64,000 bases of DNA from Phalacrocorax aristotelis (GCF_949628215.1 NC_134283.1:22608975-22672974); one strand, 5' to 3'. Shown: positions 53,101 to 58,925, counted from the first letter of the stretch. The notes: a model not told the origin generated them from the sequence alone. A program made the numbers and translations.

Positions 53101-56100
53101 TGACTGTGATCCACGGGACAGGGAGAGCAAAGTGTAGTGGTTGGGAGTTGCTGATGCAGAATATAATATTAATTTCCATAATGCTTCCAATATGATGGTT
53201 GAAGTATTATCTATAGGCTGACTTGCAAAATAATTCGTGCTGTCACCACTGAAACCTCTTGATCTCTTTAGGTCCTTGGTATTGTGGTGGGAGTCCTTCT
53301 GCAAGACCATGATGTTCGGCAGAGTGAGTTTCAGCAACTTCCTTACCATCGCATTTTCATCATGTTGCTCTTGGAATTAAATGCTCCTGAGCATGTGCTG
53401 GAGACCATCAACTTTCAGACGCTCACAGCTTTCTGGTATGTATTTGAGACTGGCCATAGTGCTCACCCTTTCTTAGTAGGATCAAAATTTTTCATCTAAA
53501 GACCATCTGGCTGTTTCTTTGTGGTACATTAATGACATTTGGAACAACTGGTTCTCTTGTAGACTGTCCACTTCCTTGTTTTAAGGAAGATGACTGGTAA
53601 AACCCAAGATGCTAAAATGCCTTGCTTTTAGGGCTGTGTATGTTTTCCCTCAGTGTTTTGAAAAGCAGTCTTATTACTGTGCACTTCTGACCTGCTCTAA
53701 CTTTCCTTTCAGTAACACATTTCACATCCTGAGGCCTACAAAAGCTCCAGGTTTTGTTTATGCCTGGCTGGAACTGATCTCCCATCGGATATTTATTGCA
53801 AGAATGCTGGCACATACACCACAGCAGAAGGTGTGGCTGCAGTTTATCTCTTCTGAATTAAAAAACTGACACGAATGCTTATCTGGTGTGGTGCGGTTTC
53901 ACACCTCTCAAAGTGCATTAGTGGCATGGCTGTTCTGTTGTTGTTGTCTTCCATATTCGTAACAGCATGAAGGAGAGTCTTTGTGTCGATAAACTATGGA
54001 ATATAGGGGTGAACTGAATTTAATAAACATGCCTTTGTCAAAATTTGGAAGAGCTGTAGTCTAGACCAAATCCTGTCAATTCAGTATGGCATGTTGTGTG
54101 TTCTGGAGACACCCATAGTGCATGACATGCAGCTGAAACCCTTGAAATGAGCTGTGCTATGCTCACTGCTAGAGTAAGATGTAACTTTGATCCAGGTTTA
54201 TATGAAGACCAATCTAATTTTAGTTTTGAACTTAAGATAATTACTCTTCGTCGCACATTTTCCACCTGCCTCTTTTTACTTGACAGGGTTGGCCTATGTA
54301 TGCCCAATTACTGATTGATCTTTTCAAGTACTTGGCTCCTTTCCTTAGAAACGTGGAACTCACCAAACCTATGCAAATTCTTTACAAGGTAAAAAAAAAA
54401 TCAGCTTATAGATGCTACTTCCAACCAAAGTTGTGTGCAACTAGAGGTGTTCTGGTAGCAAAATAGTATTTACGGTTGTTTTATAATTTATTTCTTGGAG
54501 TTAAATGCAAATCTGGTGTGGGACAGAAGCAGGCTTCCTTCCCAGATGAATTCCTTCCTGTTGATGTTAACCACATGGCATAGAAGGATGGCTCTGCAAG
54601 CTCTTGGGCAGTTTCAACAGTTACACACCTCTTAATATATTTAATTTCACAGGGCACTCTGCGAGTGTTGCTGGTCTTGTTGCATGATTTCCCAGAATTT
54701 CTTTGTGACTACCACTACGGGTTCTGTGATGTGATCCCACCTAACTGTATTCAGCTGAGGAATCTGATCCTGAGTGCCTTCCCACGGAACATGAGGCTTC
54801 CAGACCCTTTCACCCCCAATTTAAAGGTAGGACTTACTTTCGTGAGATTGATAATGGGAAGCTTCTATACTCCAAATATTCTTTATCCTTTTTTTTGGTG
54901 GAGGCTGTGAAATTTTGGGAACAATTTAACAGATACTTGAATTTACACAACCATTCAGAAGTTAACAGGTACTTTGAAACTTAAGTGACATAGCTGGCAG
55001 ACCAGCTTTTTTTTACTTAAAGTATATAGGTTTCAGTTATGTATGTAACGCTCAATGTTTGACAGCTTCCGTACAGAGTGGGATGCAATCCTTGTTCTGT
55101 ATGAAATTTGCAACTGGAAACAACGCTTGACTCTGGTCTGGGTGGCTTCATTGGCATCTGTAGGTACTTAGCTTGCTTGCAAAGTCTGTGCAGGTTAAAC
55201 CTGAAAGGACAAGTTGTCGAGACTTGTGTTACACGAGAACTGCATCAAGAACCTAGCTTTTGCATGGAAAGCCAGAGGGCTTTTATGCTTCCAAAGGGAA
55301 ACTGCCTTGGTGGCATTCCTAGATCTGACTGGCACATGGTGTTGGGGCAAGGGCATCTTTGTCACTTTACTGTCTCATTTGTCACTGAAAACCAGACTAC
55401 TTATGCAGACTTTGTGGCTTTCCTAAAGCAAACCTGTTTGAAAGTTCGACTAACAGTTCTTGTGTCGGTTTCATGCAGCTCATGCTGGATGATCTAGTTT
55501 GTACTCTGCAGGATGCGTGGGGACTGGAGTTCAGTTAACTAATTGCTGAAGAACTAGTGTCTGAGCACTATGTATTTGTAAACACTTTTTGGTGAGAAAC
55601 ATGGACACCATCTTATCTTGAAAATAATGAGATAAACCACCATTCTGAAGCAAGCCTTTTGTGTAATGGGGATTGACTTTGGGAAGCGTTAATGTTACCT
55701 GATTAAGTTTTTGGGCATGTGCCAGTCGTCTTATCGTGGAACAATTAGGAGCAATGCTTCTCACACTTCTAAAGCATTGTCCCATTATCCTTTCTTGCCT
55801 AAGCTATGCAGGATGGTGGGAGTGAAGCTGTGACACTCTTTCAGTTAGCACTTCCTGAGATTGAAGACGACTGTTCTTGACTTATGTAGGTGTTTGTACT
55901 TATTTAAGCTACCAAACTCTTCAGTGTAGATAGGGAGACTTCAAAGGTAGTGACTGAATACCCCTACAGCCTTCACCCTTGAGTTCTTTTATCCTCTACT
56001 CTCAATTCTTTGAGAGTTAAGTTTGCACATTAGAGACAAAGTTTCTTCTGAAATCTGCAGAAGCCTAGTGTTTCCTTTTCATTGCTGGTAGGAAAAAGCA

Positions 56101-58612
56101 ATCAACAGCAGTAGTTGATGTAGTGTCACTTACAGATCTGCTTTTGCAGTTTGCTTTAGAGATTGACTGGAATTTCTCTCAACAGGTGGACATGTTAAGT
56201 GAGATTAATATTGCCCCACGAATACTCACAAATTTCACTGGAGTGATGCCACCTCAGTTCAAGAAAGACTTGGATTCCTATCTCAAAACCCGTTCTCCGG
56301 TCACGTTTTTGTCTGACTTGCGCAGCAACCTACAAGTGAGTGGCTGGTTTCTGAGGATGCTGAATTTAAATAGTGTGGGACAATTGATCTTGTTGGCTGA
56401 GTCACCCTCCTTTCCGGCAGGAATTTTGTTGGTGTGCAGCAAGCATGTATTTCAGGCAGTAGAAAAGCCCCTGAAAATGCACACTTCCCTGAATGTTTCC
56501 TCTGCCGCTCTCTAGCAGAATGTTTGTGTCTGTGTTAAGTAGTTTTATCCAGGTGGAATTCAAGGAAGGAGGAACACTGACTTTTAACAACCCTCAACCC
56601 TAAAATGATCTAATTTAAAAGCAGTTGGGTTTGTCTGCATGAGCTGCCAAATGCTCATGTAAGTGAAAATGTAAGGTTTTCTAAAACTTTGATTCTTCTC
56701 CTTGCATGTCTCTTGTGCACAACCTCACAGATCTTTAGTGAGTAATGTAGTCAGAGCTGAGTTCATCAAGCTTGCTTTTGTCTGCGATGAAGAGTCTTGT
56801 GGCTTCCATCACATGACTCCAGCATTGTTTATCCAGGCATTGTCTGAGATTCAACAGATTTTATTGAACTTGATTGTGGTTTTTTAGAGTCTGATTAAAT
56901 TTTAACTCCAAATGGATTCATTGTTGCTAGTTATTGAAAACTATGGGTCTGCATGCTAATGCTGGGGGGGGGGGGAGGGAAATTAGCTAGAGCCCAGTTC
57001 AGTGTTCTTAGGCAACTGCATGCATTAACACATCACATGATTTGGCTTGCAACAGGACTGAAGTTGGACTTTCTCGGAAAATTGCTCAGGCTGAAGCATT
57101 CATGCAGGTGGTGTACATTTCAGCCAGCCTGTGGCACTGCTGTGAATGCAGGTTGCCTTCACCTGATTTTTTATTTTTTTTTTAAGTAGGGAGTACAAAT
57201 ATTGTCTGTTGGATCTGTCAACATTTTGATGCGCGCGTGTGTGTATATATGTGTGTGTATACATATATATATAAAAAAACCTGCTATATTACGAAAAGGT
57301 AAATGCTACATTGAATTTGTGGATGTCTATGTTGTCGTCTGTATAATCAAGAAAGTACTTGGATGCTGTTGTTGTACATGCTGTACTTTAGATCGCTGAA
57401 GGAACATAGGATGTTAATGGTTTTCATATCTTTGCTATTAGGTATCAAATGAACCTGGCAACCGCTACAACATCCAGCTGATTAATGCACTGGTGCTCTA
57501 CGTAGGTACTCAAGCTATTGCGCACATTCACAACAAAGGCAGCACACCCTCTATGAGCACTATTACCCACTCGGCTCACATGGACATCTTCCAGAATCTG
57601 GCAGTAGACCTGGACACTGAAGGTGAGCTGGAAACACTTCTAGTTCATGTGATGTTAAATTTAACAGTAGATTCATTGGGCTATGAGAAATACAGAAGAT
57701 TATTTCATGTAGCTGCTGGTGACTTCACAGTAAGTAATGCTACATTAGATACTAAACTCTGAATACAGGAGCAGTATTAAAAGCAAACGTTCAAGGTATT
57801 CAAGGGAATGAGAAGTAAGTTCAAAGAAGAGGAATTGAATTCTTACTGTCCCATCAGCTTGGGTTGATAAGCTTTTTCATATCTTCACTTGTTTTTGTTT
57901 CTTGTACTTTCATAAGGCAGGCTTACAGACCTTCACTGTAAGCAATACTAGTTGCTGCTTTATTTCTTTTTGTGTGTGTGCAAGGAAGACCATGTGTACT
58001 CACTGTTCCCCTTCTGCAGGCCGTTACCTTTTCTTGAACGCAATTGCCAATCAGCTGCGATATCCCAACAGTCACACACACTACTTCAGTTGCACCATGC
58101 TGTACCTGTTTGCGGAGGCCAACACTGAGGCTATCCAGGAGCAGATCACTAGGTGAGAGGGAAGGCATTTAACTTGCCTGCATTCAGCTTTTTGCTTTCC
58201 CTCCCTTCATATTTTGGATCTTTGAGCTCTAACTGTTTTCACTTTTGGATTTCAGGGTTCTCTTGGAACGACTGATTGTAAATAGGCCTCACCCCTGGGG
58301 TCTCCTTATTACTTTCATTGAGCTGATAAAAAATCCAGCGTTTAAGTTCTGGAACCATGAGTTTGTTCACTGCGCTCCAGAAATTGAGAAGTGAGTGTAA
58401 CTTACCCATAAAATCACTAAAACAATGCCTCTGAAGCAGGGGCTGAGATGTACCTTGAGTTTTTGGCACTTCGTAGCAGAAGCACCATTTGCTGCCCTAA
58501 ATGCACCTAACGCTGCATTGCTTCTGTGTTCAGGTTGTTCCAGTCAGTTGCACAGTGCTGCATGGGGCAGAAGCAGGCCCAGCAAGTCATGGAAGGGACT
58601 GGTGCCAGTTAG
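2036..58612 (+). CDS. CNOT1: CNOT1, CCR4-NOT transcription complex subunit 1 (47 coding exons, 5' end outside window)
   Basis: CNOT1 is the large scaffold on which the CCR4-NOT complex assembles. It brings the CNOT7/8 and CNOT6/6L deadenylases, CNOT9, CNOT2/3 and CNOT10/11 to mRNAs chosen by adaptors such as TTP, Pumilio, Nanos and GW182 proteins, acting mainly in the cytoplasm. Seen here: 47 exons with compatible phases that join into one frame of 2342 codons plus TAG at 58610-58612. The encoded sequence is near-identical to what I know of mammalian CNOT1. Domains in order (family numbering): N-terminal HEAT-type region to about 700, TTP-binding region about 815-1000, MIF4G about 1065-1315, CNOT9-binding domain about 1350-1590, HEAT connector, NOT1 C-terminal domain about 1840-2360. 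The start-codon exon (34 residues) lies upstream of base 1. All introns have GT-AG ends except one GC-AG. No frame damage was found, so the gene should be functional. Confidence 0.97.
2835..2933 (+). CDS. CNOT1: CNOT1 exon 4 (residues 71-103)
   Basis: Encodes [17 protein letters not shown] through DNPLHYQK (33 codons, phase 0/0). The donor is GTTTGT, a relatively weak site. Confidence 0.95.
3484..3552 (+). CDS. CNOT1: CNOT1 exon 5 (residues 104-126)
   Basis: A 23-codon exon encoding [15 protein letters not shown] through KLSKVQE, bounded by TAG and GTAGGT. It is too short to appear as a stand-alone open frame and was found by homology and phase. Confidence 0.94.
3652..3706 (+). CDS. CNOT1: CNOT1 exon 6 (residues 127-145)
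   Basis: A 55-base microexon-like coding block encoding [18 protein letters not shown] plus the first base of the next codon, between TAG and GTAAGT. The intron before it is only 99 bases. Confidence 0.94.
4135..4338 (+). CDS. CNOT1: CNOT1 exon 7 (residues 145-213)
   Basis: Encodes [20 protein letters not shown], then [18 protein letters not shown] and FLKTLRR. The acceptor (TTTTGAAAAG) has a purine-rich end and looks weak; the donor GTAAGT is strong. Confidence 0.95.
4339..5740 (+). other. CNOT1: CNOT1 intron 7, proposed snoRNA host intron
   Basis: Intron of 1402 bases. It carries the H/ACA snoRNA candidate at about 5075-5233, roughly 500 bases before the 3' splice site. Nothing else was recognised. 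Confidence 0.6.
5075..5233 (+). ncRNA. SNORA50: Candidate H/ACA box snoRNA, SNORA50-like (18S rRNA U34 guide)
   Basis: Known: mammalian CNOT1 introns host two H/ACA snoRNAs, SNORA50A and SNORA46, and the former guides pseudouridylation of 18S U34. Seen: CTTTGG (5090-5095) can pair with 18S bases just 3' of U34 (one G-U pair). CAAGCAT (5139-5145) is an exact complement of the seven bases 5' of U34. Between them ACCCTTC and GAAGGGT form a 7-bp stem. AGATAA (5154-5159) fits the H box ANANNA, and starts 15 bases after the right guide begins, matching the usual 14-16 rule. A second hairpin (GGAGG/CCTCC around TTTGCT/AGCAAA) is followed by ACA (5228-5230). Weak points: the lower stem of hairpin 1 pairs poorly, the second pocket is not clear, and both ends are estimates. 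Confidence 0.55.
5741..5909 (+). CDS. CNOT1: CNOT1 exon 8 (residues 213-269)
   Basis: Encodes [20 protein letters not shown] through EVGYGFCTS, entering and leaving at split codons. The donor GTTGGT is weak. Confidence 0.95.
5910..7929 (+). other. CNOT1: CNOT1 intron 8
   Basis: A 2020-base intron with no recognisable repeat or gene. A hairpin-forming stretch lies at 7792-7850, 80 bases before the acceptor: GTGAGT/ACTCAC outer stem and CAGTTGG/CCAACTG inner stem. Short open frames here have no support. Confidence 0.6.
7930..8056 (+). CDS. CNOT1: CNOT1 exon 9 (residues 269-311)
   Basis: Encodes [20 protein letters not shown] through [12 protein letters not shown]. The real frame differs from the longest open frame at this place, which is a shadow. 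Donor GTGAGT. Confidence 0.95.
8355..8465 (+). CDS. CNOT1: CNOT1 exon 10 (residues 312-348)
   Basis: Encodes [20 protein letters not shown] through IDVLKEL (37 codons, phase 0/0), bounded by GCAG and GTAAGT. Confidence 0.95.
9652..9822 (+). CDS. CNOT1: CNOT1 exon 11 (residues 349-405)
   Basis: Encodes [20 protein letters not shown], then [20 protein letters not shown] and KHAEGQ (57 codons). From memory of human CNOT1 this exon has several substitutions (for example HIVVF where human has HNVVY), more than neighbouring exons. Confidence 0.95.
10370..10497 (+). CDS. CNOT1: CNOT1 exon 12 (residues 406-448)
   Basis: Encodes [20 protein letters not shown] through [12 protein letters not shown]. 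The last Trp codon is split by the intron (donor GTAAAC). Confidence 0.95.
11500..11740 (+). CDS. CNOT1: CNOT1 exon 13 (residues 448-528)
   Basis: Encodes [20 protein letters not shown], then [20 protein letters not shown] and ILHYAWHGQ. It begins the HEAT-type N-terminal domain of the NOT1 family. Confidence 0.96.
11741..13281 (+). other. CNOT1: CNOT1 intron 13
   Basis: A 1541-base intron without recognised repeats. It contains a perfect 10-bp inverted repeat, TGGAATGGCA at 12709-12718 and TGCCATTCCA at 12788-12797, with a smaller CCATG/CATGG hairpin inside. Confidence 0.6.
13282..13401 (+). CDS. CNOT1: CNOT1 exon 14 (residues 529-568)
   Basis: Encodes [20 protein letters not shown] through LDVAQDLK (40 codons, phase 0/0), donor GTGAGT. 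Confidence 0.96.
13564..13609 (+). repeat. A/C-rich low-complexity tract
   Basis: Runs of A and C (AAAC, AACC and AAACCC units) in CNOT1 intron 14. It looks like a simple-sequence tract with no coding or splice role evident. Confidence 0.7.
14497..14619 (+). CDS. CNOT1: CNOT1 exon 15 (residues 569-609)
   Basis: Encodes [20 protein letters not shown] through LTDKIREHG (41 codons). The last codon GGG abuts GTAAAG. Confidence 0.96.
14848..14999 (+). CDS. CNOT1: CNOT1 exon 16 (residues 610-660)
   Basis: Encodes [20 protein letters not shown] through [10 protein letters not shown], ending inside a Gly codon at GTAAGG. It is followed by the largest intron in the window that lacks a sense-strand CR1. 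Confidence 0.96.
15000..18880 (+). other. CNOT1: CNOT1 intron 16, left part
   Basis: Nearly 4 kb of unique-looking intron sequence up to the CR1 insertion. I saw no gene, RNA gene or recognisable repeat; the small open frames (for example 17058-17273 and 18149-18424) show no familiar protein. Intron 16 resumes after the CR1 at about 21561-22116, again without features. Confidence 0.6.
19147..20340 (-). pseudogene. CR1 ORF2 reverse-transcriptase remains
   Basis: Overlapping minus-strand frames show the RT fingers/palm ([31 protein letters not shown]) and the C-terminal region ([32 protein letters not shown]). The RT palm box appears as FTDD. The frames are interrupted, so no complete RT is encoded. 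Confidence 0.85.
20756..21304 (-). pseudogene. CR1 ORF2 endonuclease fragment
   Basis: An open stretch of 182 residues, beginning [18 protein letters not shown]. It contains [14 protein letters not shown] and [11 protein letters not shown], matching the conserved GDFN and SDH motifs of apurinic-type LINE endonucleases. In this copy the SDH serine-aspartate-histidine is NHD, so the catalytic Asp-His spacing is altered. It is part of a decayed ORF2, not a host gene. Confidence 0.8.
22117..22267 (+). CDS. CNOT1: CNOT1 exon 17 (residues 660-710)
   Basis: Encodes [20 protein letters not shown] through [10 protein letters not shown], donor GTAGAC. Confidence 0.96.
23637..23838 (+). CDS. CNOT1: CNOT1 exon 18 (residues 711-778)
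   Basis: Encodes [20 protein letters not shown] through [10 protein letters not shown], a Ser/Pro/Gly-rich linker expected to be disordered. It ends one base into a Val codon at GTACTG. Confidence 0.95.
24227..24373 (+). CDS. CNOT1: CNOT1 exon 19 (residues 778-827), with tandem 5' splice sites
   Basis: Encodes [20 protein letters not shown] through [13 protein letters not shown]. Two in-frame donors lie 15 bases apart: GTAAGA at 24359 and GTAAGT at 24374. With the next exon (CT GAC TTA) the upstream site gives QQ-T-DLS and the downstream site gives QQ-SKMKPS-DLS. Both forms correspond to the two human isoforms I know (2371 and 2376 residues). Confidence 0.95.
25511..25635 (+). CDS. CNOT1: CNOT1 exon 20 (residues 827-868)
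   Basis: Encodes [20 protein letters not shown] through HPTMSVDE, the start of the TTP-binding region. The donor is GTGAGT. Confidence 0.96.
26496..26782 (+). CDS. CNOT1: CNOT1 exon 21 (residues 869-964)
   Basis: Encodes [20 protein letters not shown], then [20 protein letters not shown] and [14 protein letters not shown]. This is the core of the MIF4G-like TTP-binding domain that docks C-terminal peptides of TTP and other adaptors. Confidence 0.97.
26783..28125 (+). other. CNOT1: CNOT1 intron 21
   Basis: A 1343-base intron; no repeat, RNA or gene was recognised. Confidence 0.6.
28126..28204 (+). CDS. CNOT1: CNOT1 exon 22 (residues 964-990)
   Basis: A short exon encoding [20 protein letters not shown] through HHLQE, within the TTP-binding domain. 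It is bounded by ACAG and GTATGT. Confidence 0.95.
29479..29709 (+). CDS. CNOT1: CNOT1 exon 23 (residues 991-1067)
   Basis: Encodes [20 protein letters not shown], a low-complexity Ala-Gln run, then a Thr-rich linker ([19 protein letters not shown]) and VSFKKDVP. It links the TTP-binding and MIF4G domains and is likely disordered. Donor GTAAGC. Confidence 0.96.
29560..29583 (+). repeat. CNOT1: Coding hexanucleotide repeat (GCCCAG)x4
   Basis: Four perfect GCC CAG units encode four Ala-Gln pairs inside exon 23. The perfect DNA repeat, not only the peptide, is preserved, so length variation by slippage is possible in steps of two residues. Confidence 0.9.
30997..31137 (+). CDS. CNOT1: CNOT1 exon 24 (residues 1068-1114), GC donor
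   Basis: Encodes [20 protein letters not shown] through [10 protein letters not shown] (47 codons, phase 0/0). The exon ends AAG and the intron begins GCAAGT, a GC-AG intron with otherwise consensus flanks. It starts the MIF4G domain that binds CNOT7/CNOT8. Confidence 0.95.
32021..32200 (+). CDS. CNOT1: CNOT1 exon 25 (residues 1115-1174)
   Basis: Encodes [20 protein letters not shown] through LNETYRNIK (60 codons), in the MIF4G domain. The acceptor tract before TGGTAG is partly purine-interrupted. Donor GTGAGT. Confidence 0.96.
32384..33965 (-). mobile_element. CR1 LINE, antisense in intron 25, 5'-truncated
   Basis: A minus-strand CR1 whose 3' end (CATAGAATCACAGG) is at 32384. About 1.58 kb carries the RT middle and C-terminal region, including [20 protein letters not shown] and [20 protein letters not shown]. 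The RT active-site box reads KFADYTKF, with Tyr in place of the second catalytic Asp. It is nearly identical over the shared part to the plus-strand copy ending at 42518. Confidence 0.9.
34863..34979 (+). CDS. CNOT1: CNOT1 exon 26 (residues 1175-1213)
   Basis: Encodes [20 protein letters not shown] through NKPILHT (39 codons), in the MIF4G domain. It is the first of six exons lying between the inverted CR1 copies. Confidence 0.96.
35379..35489 (+). CDS. CNOT1: CNOT1 exon 27 (residues 1214-1250)
   Basis: Encodes [20 protein letters not shown] through ESSVRSV (37 codons, phase 0/0), in the MIF4G domain. Confidence 0.96.
36092..36169 (+). CDS. CNOT1: CNOT1 exon 28 (residues 1251-1276)
   Basis: Encodes [26 protein letters not shown] in 26 codons. 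The donor is GTAAAC. It forms part of the MIF4G surface near the CNOT7/8 contact. Confidence 0.95.
36494..36671 (+). CDS. CNOT1: CNOT1 exon 29 (residues 1277-1336)
   Basis: Encodes [20 protein letters not shown] through [12 protein letters not shown], the last MIF4G helices and the start of a Thr-rich linker. Confidence 0.96.
37172..37302 (+). CDS. CNOT1: CNOT1 exon 30 (residues 1336-1379)
   Basis: Encodes [20 protein letters not shown] through APHITLNPT, the Thr/Pro-rich linker leading into the CNOT9-binding domain. The open frame runs past the donor GTAAGT into intron. Confidence 0.95.
37871..38167 (+). CDS. CNOT1: CNOT1 exon 31 (residues 1380-1478)
   Basis: Encodes [40 protein letters not shown] and [11 protein letters not shown] (99 codons, phase 0/0). 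This is the core of the DUF3819 / CNOT9-binding three-helix region. Confidence 0.97.
38894..40002 (+). pseudogene. CR1 ORF1 remains with cysteine motif and esterase-like C-terminus
   Basis: The first part (38894-39475, 193 codons) contains [20 protein letters not shown], the Cys-pair plus coiled-coil motif of CR1 ORF1, and ends at TAG. Beyond it, in other frames, are an SGNH-hydrolase-like start (VGDS near 39510) and end ([15 protein letters not shown] near 39925). The GRDGIH block corresponds to the Asp-x-x-His of that fold. CR1-group ORF1 proteins are known to carry such esterase domains. It is broken by at least two stops or shifts. Confidence 0.75.
40010..40870 (+). pseudogene. CR1 ORF2 endonuclease remains (sense copy)
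   Basis: Frame 40010-40540 gives [18 protein letters not shown] and [13 protein letters not shown], the N-terminal endonuclease motifs. A frame change near 40540 continues with [20 protein letters not shown] followed by a stop codon, then [13 protein letters not shown], the SDH catalytic box. Endonuclease motifs survive but the reading frame does not. Confidence 0.8.
41380..42110 (+). pseudogene. CR1 ORF2 reverse-transcriptase remains with internal deletion
   Basis: The 41528-42040 frame reads [20 protein letters not shown], then MGRQW, then jumps from PLIW straight to [20 protein letters not shown]. The jump removes the segment containing the RT catalytic Asp pair that the minus-strand copy retains in mutated form. 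The C-terminal region [16 protein letters not shown] remains. Confidence 0.85.
42519..44381 (+). other. CNOT1: CNOT1 intron 31, part after the CR1
   Basis: Unique-looking intron sequence up to the acceptor TTTTCAATAG. No gene, RNA gene or repeat was recognised. Confidence 0.6.
44382..44522 (+). CDS. CNOT1: CNOT1 exon 32 (residues 1479-1525)
   Basis: Encodes [20 protein letters not shown] through [12 protein letters not shown] (47 codons, phase 0/0), continuing the CNOT9-binding domain. From memory, human begins TASPQQREMMDQ, so there are three conservative changes at the exon start. Confidence 0.96.
44625..44729 (+). CDS. CNOT1: CNOT1 exon 33 (residues 1526-1560)
   Basis: Encodes [20 protein letters not shown] through [10 protein letters not shown] (35 codons). 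The intron before it is only 102 bases. Confidence 0.96.
45274..45393 (+). CDS. CNOT1: CNOT1 exon 34 (residues 1561-1600)
   Basis: Encodes [20 protein letters not shown] through GFLAQPMK (40 codons), closing the CNOT9-binding region. The acceptor is GCAAAG, with AAG before the exon. Confidence 0.96.
45936..46127 (+). CDS. CNOT1: CNOT1 exon 35 (residues 1601-1664)
   Basis: Encodes [20 protein letters not shown] through IAALGLLQK (64 codons). The acceptor is an AAGCAG tandem (NAGNAG at 45930-45935), so an extra Gln codon could be included if the upstream AG is used. Confidence 0.95.
46128..47515 (+). other. CNOT1: CNOT1 intron 35, part before the CR1
   Basis: About 1.4 kb of intron with no recognisable repeat or gene; the open frames in it lack familiar motifs. 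The intron continues after the CR1 from about 48111 to 48373. Confidence 0.6.
47516..48110 (-). mobile_element. CR1 LINE 3' fragment, antisense in intron 35
   Basis: A minus-strand frame over 47548-48100 carries the C-terminal RT region: [38 protein letters not shown] and [15 protein letters not shown]. Its 3' end has GGTTGGAAGGGACCTCTGGA in the + strand, a subtype different from the other four copies. Only about 0.6 kb remains. Confidence 0.9.
48374..48516 (+). CDS. CNOT1: CNOT1 exon 36 (residues 1665-1712)
   Basis: Encodes [20 protein letters not shown] through [11 protein letters not shown], with the final Arg codon split. Donor GTCAGT has C at position 3, a weak site. Confidence 0.95.
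49030..49138 (+). CDS. CNOT1: CNOT1 exon 37 (residues 1712-1748)
   Basis: Encodes [20 protein letters not shown] through [11 protein letters not shown], in the HEAT connector. The intron after it is only 89 bases. Confidence 0.95.
49228..49397 (+). CDS. CNOT1: CNOT1 exon 38 (residues 1749-1805)
   Basis: Encodes [20 protein letters not shown] through [11 protein letters not shown], ending in a split Gly codon at GTGAGA. Confidence 0.95.
50479..50710 (+). CDS. CNOT1: CNOT1 exon 39 (residues 1805-1882)
   Basis: Encodes [40 protein letters not shown] and KAFSAFVGQ. It leads into the C-terminal NOT1 domain. Donor GTAGAA is weak at positions 5-6. Confidence 0.96.
50711..52440 (+). other. CNOT1: CNOT1 intron 39
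   Basis: A 1730-base intron with no recognised repeat or gene. Confidence 0.6.
52441..52689 (+). CDS. CNOT1: CNOT1 exon 40 (residues 1883-1965)
   Basis: Encodes [40 protein letters not shown] and [11 protein letters not shown] (83 codons, phase 0/0), in the NOT1 superfamily homology domain. Donor GTTGGG is poor, and the frame stays open 45 bases past it. Confidence 0.96.
53272..53435 (+). CDS. CNOT1: CNOT1 exon 41 (residues 1966-2020)
   Basis: Encodes [20 protein letters not shown] through [10 protein letters not shown], with a split Cys codon at GTATGT. It lies in the domain that binds the CNOT2-CNOT3 heterodimer. Confidence 0.96.
53713..53830 (+). CDS. CNOT1: CNOT1 exon 42 (residues 2020-2059)
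   Basis: Encodes [20 protein letters not shown] through [10 protein letters not shown]. Donor GTGTGG is weak. Confidence 0.95.
54287..54388 (+). CDS. CNOT1: CNOT1 exon 43 (residues 2060-2093)
   Basis: Encodes [20 protein letters not shown] through TKPMQILYK (34 codons). The donor GTAAAA runs into a poly-A stretch. Confidence 0.95.
54653..54826 (+). CDS. CNOT1: CNOT1 exon 44 (residues 2094-2151)
   Basis: Encodes [40 protein letters not shown] and PDPFTPNLK, among the most conserved blocks of the NOT1 C-terminal domain. Confidence 0.97.
54827..56185 (+). other. CNOT1: CNOT1 intron 44
   Basis: A 1359-base intron. The 129-codon open frame at 55108-55497 has no recognisable family, no flanking splice logic compatible with the CNOT1 frame, and ordinary intron composition, so it is treated as chance. 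Confidence 0.6.
56186..56335 (+). CDS. CNOT1: CNOT1 exon 45 (residues 2152-2201)
   Basis: Encodes [20 protein letters not shown] through [10 protein letters not shown] (50 codons, phase 0/0), donor GTGAGT. Confidence 0.96.
57231..57273 (+). repeat. Compound GC/GT/TA dinucleotide microsatellite
   Basis: Alternating purine-pyrimidine tract in intron 45: GCGCGC, then GTGTGT interleaved with TATATA units. It is a likely polymorphic marker with Z-DNA-type alternation. Confidence 0.8.
57442..57622 (+). CDS. CNOT1: CNOT1 exon 46 (residues 2202-2262)
   Basis: Encodes [20 protein letters not shown] through [13 protein letters not shown] plus one base of Gly. Donor GTGAGC; the frame remains open through the intron start. 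Confidence 0.96.
58020..58152 (+). CDS. CNOT1: CNOT1 exon 47 (residues 2262-2306)
   Basis: Encodes [20 protein letters not shown] through [10 protein letters not shown], with split codons at both ends. Confidence 0.96.
58256..58390 (+). CDS. CNOT1: CNOT1 exon 48 (residues 2306-2351)
   Basis: Encodes [20 protein letters not shown] through [10 protein letters not shown], with the last Lys codon split at GTGAGT. It follows a 103-base intron. Confidence 0.96.
58534..58612 (+). CDS. CNOT1: CNOT1 exon 49, C-terminus and stop (residues 2351-2376)
   Basis: Encodes [25 protein letters not shown] and the stop TAG at 58610-58612. The C-terminus matches the family end exactly. Confidence 0.96.
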
Positions 58613-58827
58613 ATGAGCTGCATCTTGTTTTAAGCATGCCAGCCTGGAGGTCCCCATCCCATCGACTGACAGAAGACTCTGTAAGGCTCCTCCTGACCTT
58701 CCAGACCCTGTGATCGGGTAGATGCAATGGATGGACCCTGGGTGAAAGTCTATGTGGACACGTTCCAAAGTTTGAAACAAATTTTTGACTTTTGGCCAAA
58801 ATCCTGAAGTTGATGTGAATATCACTT

Positions 58828-58835
58828 TGTAAATA
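58828..58835 (+). promoter_or_regulatory. CNOT1: Pumilio response element TGTAAATA in CNOT1 3' UTR
   Basis: An exact match to the UGUANAUA motif bound by PUM1/PUM2. Pumilio proteins repress targets by recruiting CCR4-NOT, so a site in the scaffold's own mRNA suggests feedback. One 8-mer can occur by chance. Confidence 0.5.
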
Positions 58836-58919
58836 CAAGGAACAAATGTTTGTCTGGACTTTTGGGTTTGTGCAAGTTGTGTAAAAGGCAGGTGGGTAAT
58901 TGGTGCCTGTCCAGCTTGT

Positions 58920-58925
58920 AATAAA
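58920..58925 (+). terminator. CNOT1: Proximal poly(A) signal AATAAA
   Basis: Canonical hexamer 308 bases after the stop codon. Use of it would give a short 3' UTR that still keeps the Pumilio-type element. Confidence 0.6.

Noticed and set aside
55108..55497. A 129-codon open frame in intron 44
   Set aside because: No recognisable domain, no compatible splice phase with CNOT1, and no conserved-looking composition. It could be tested with RNA reads, but nothing in the sequence supports it.
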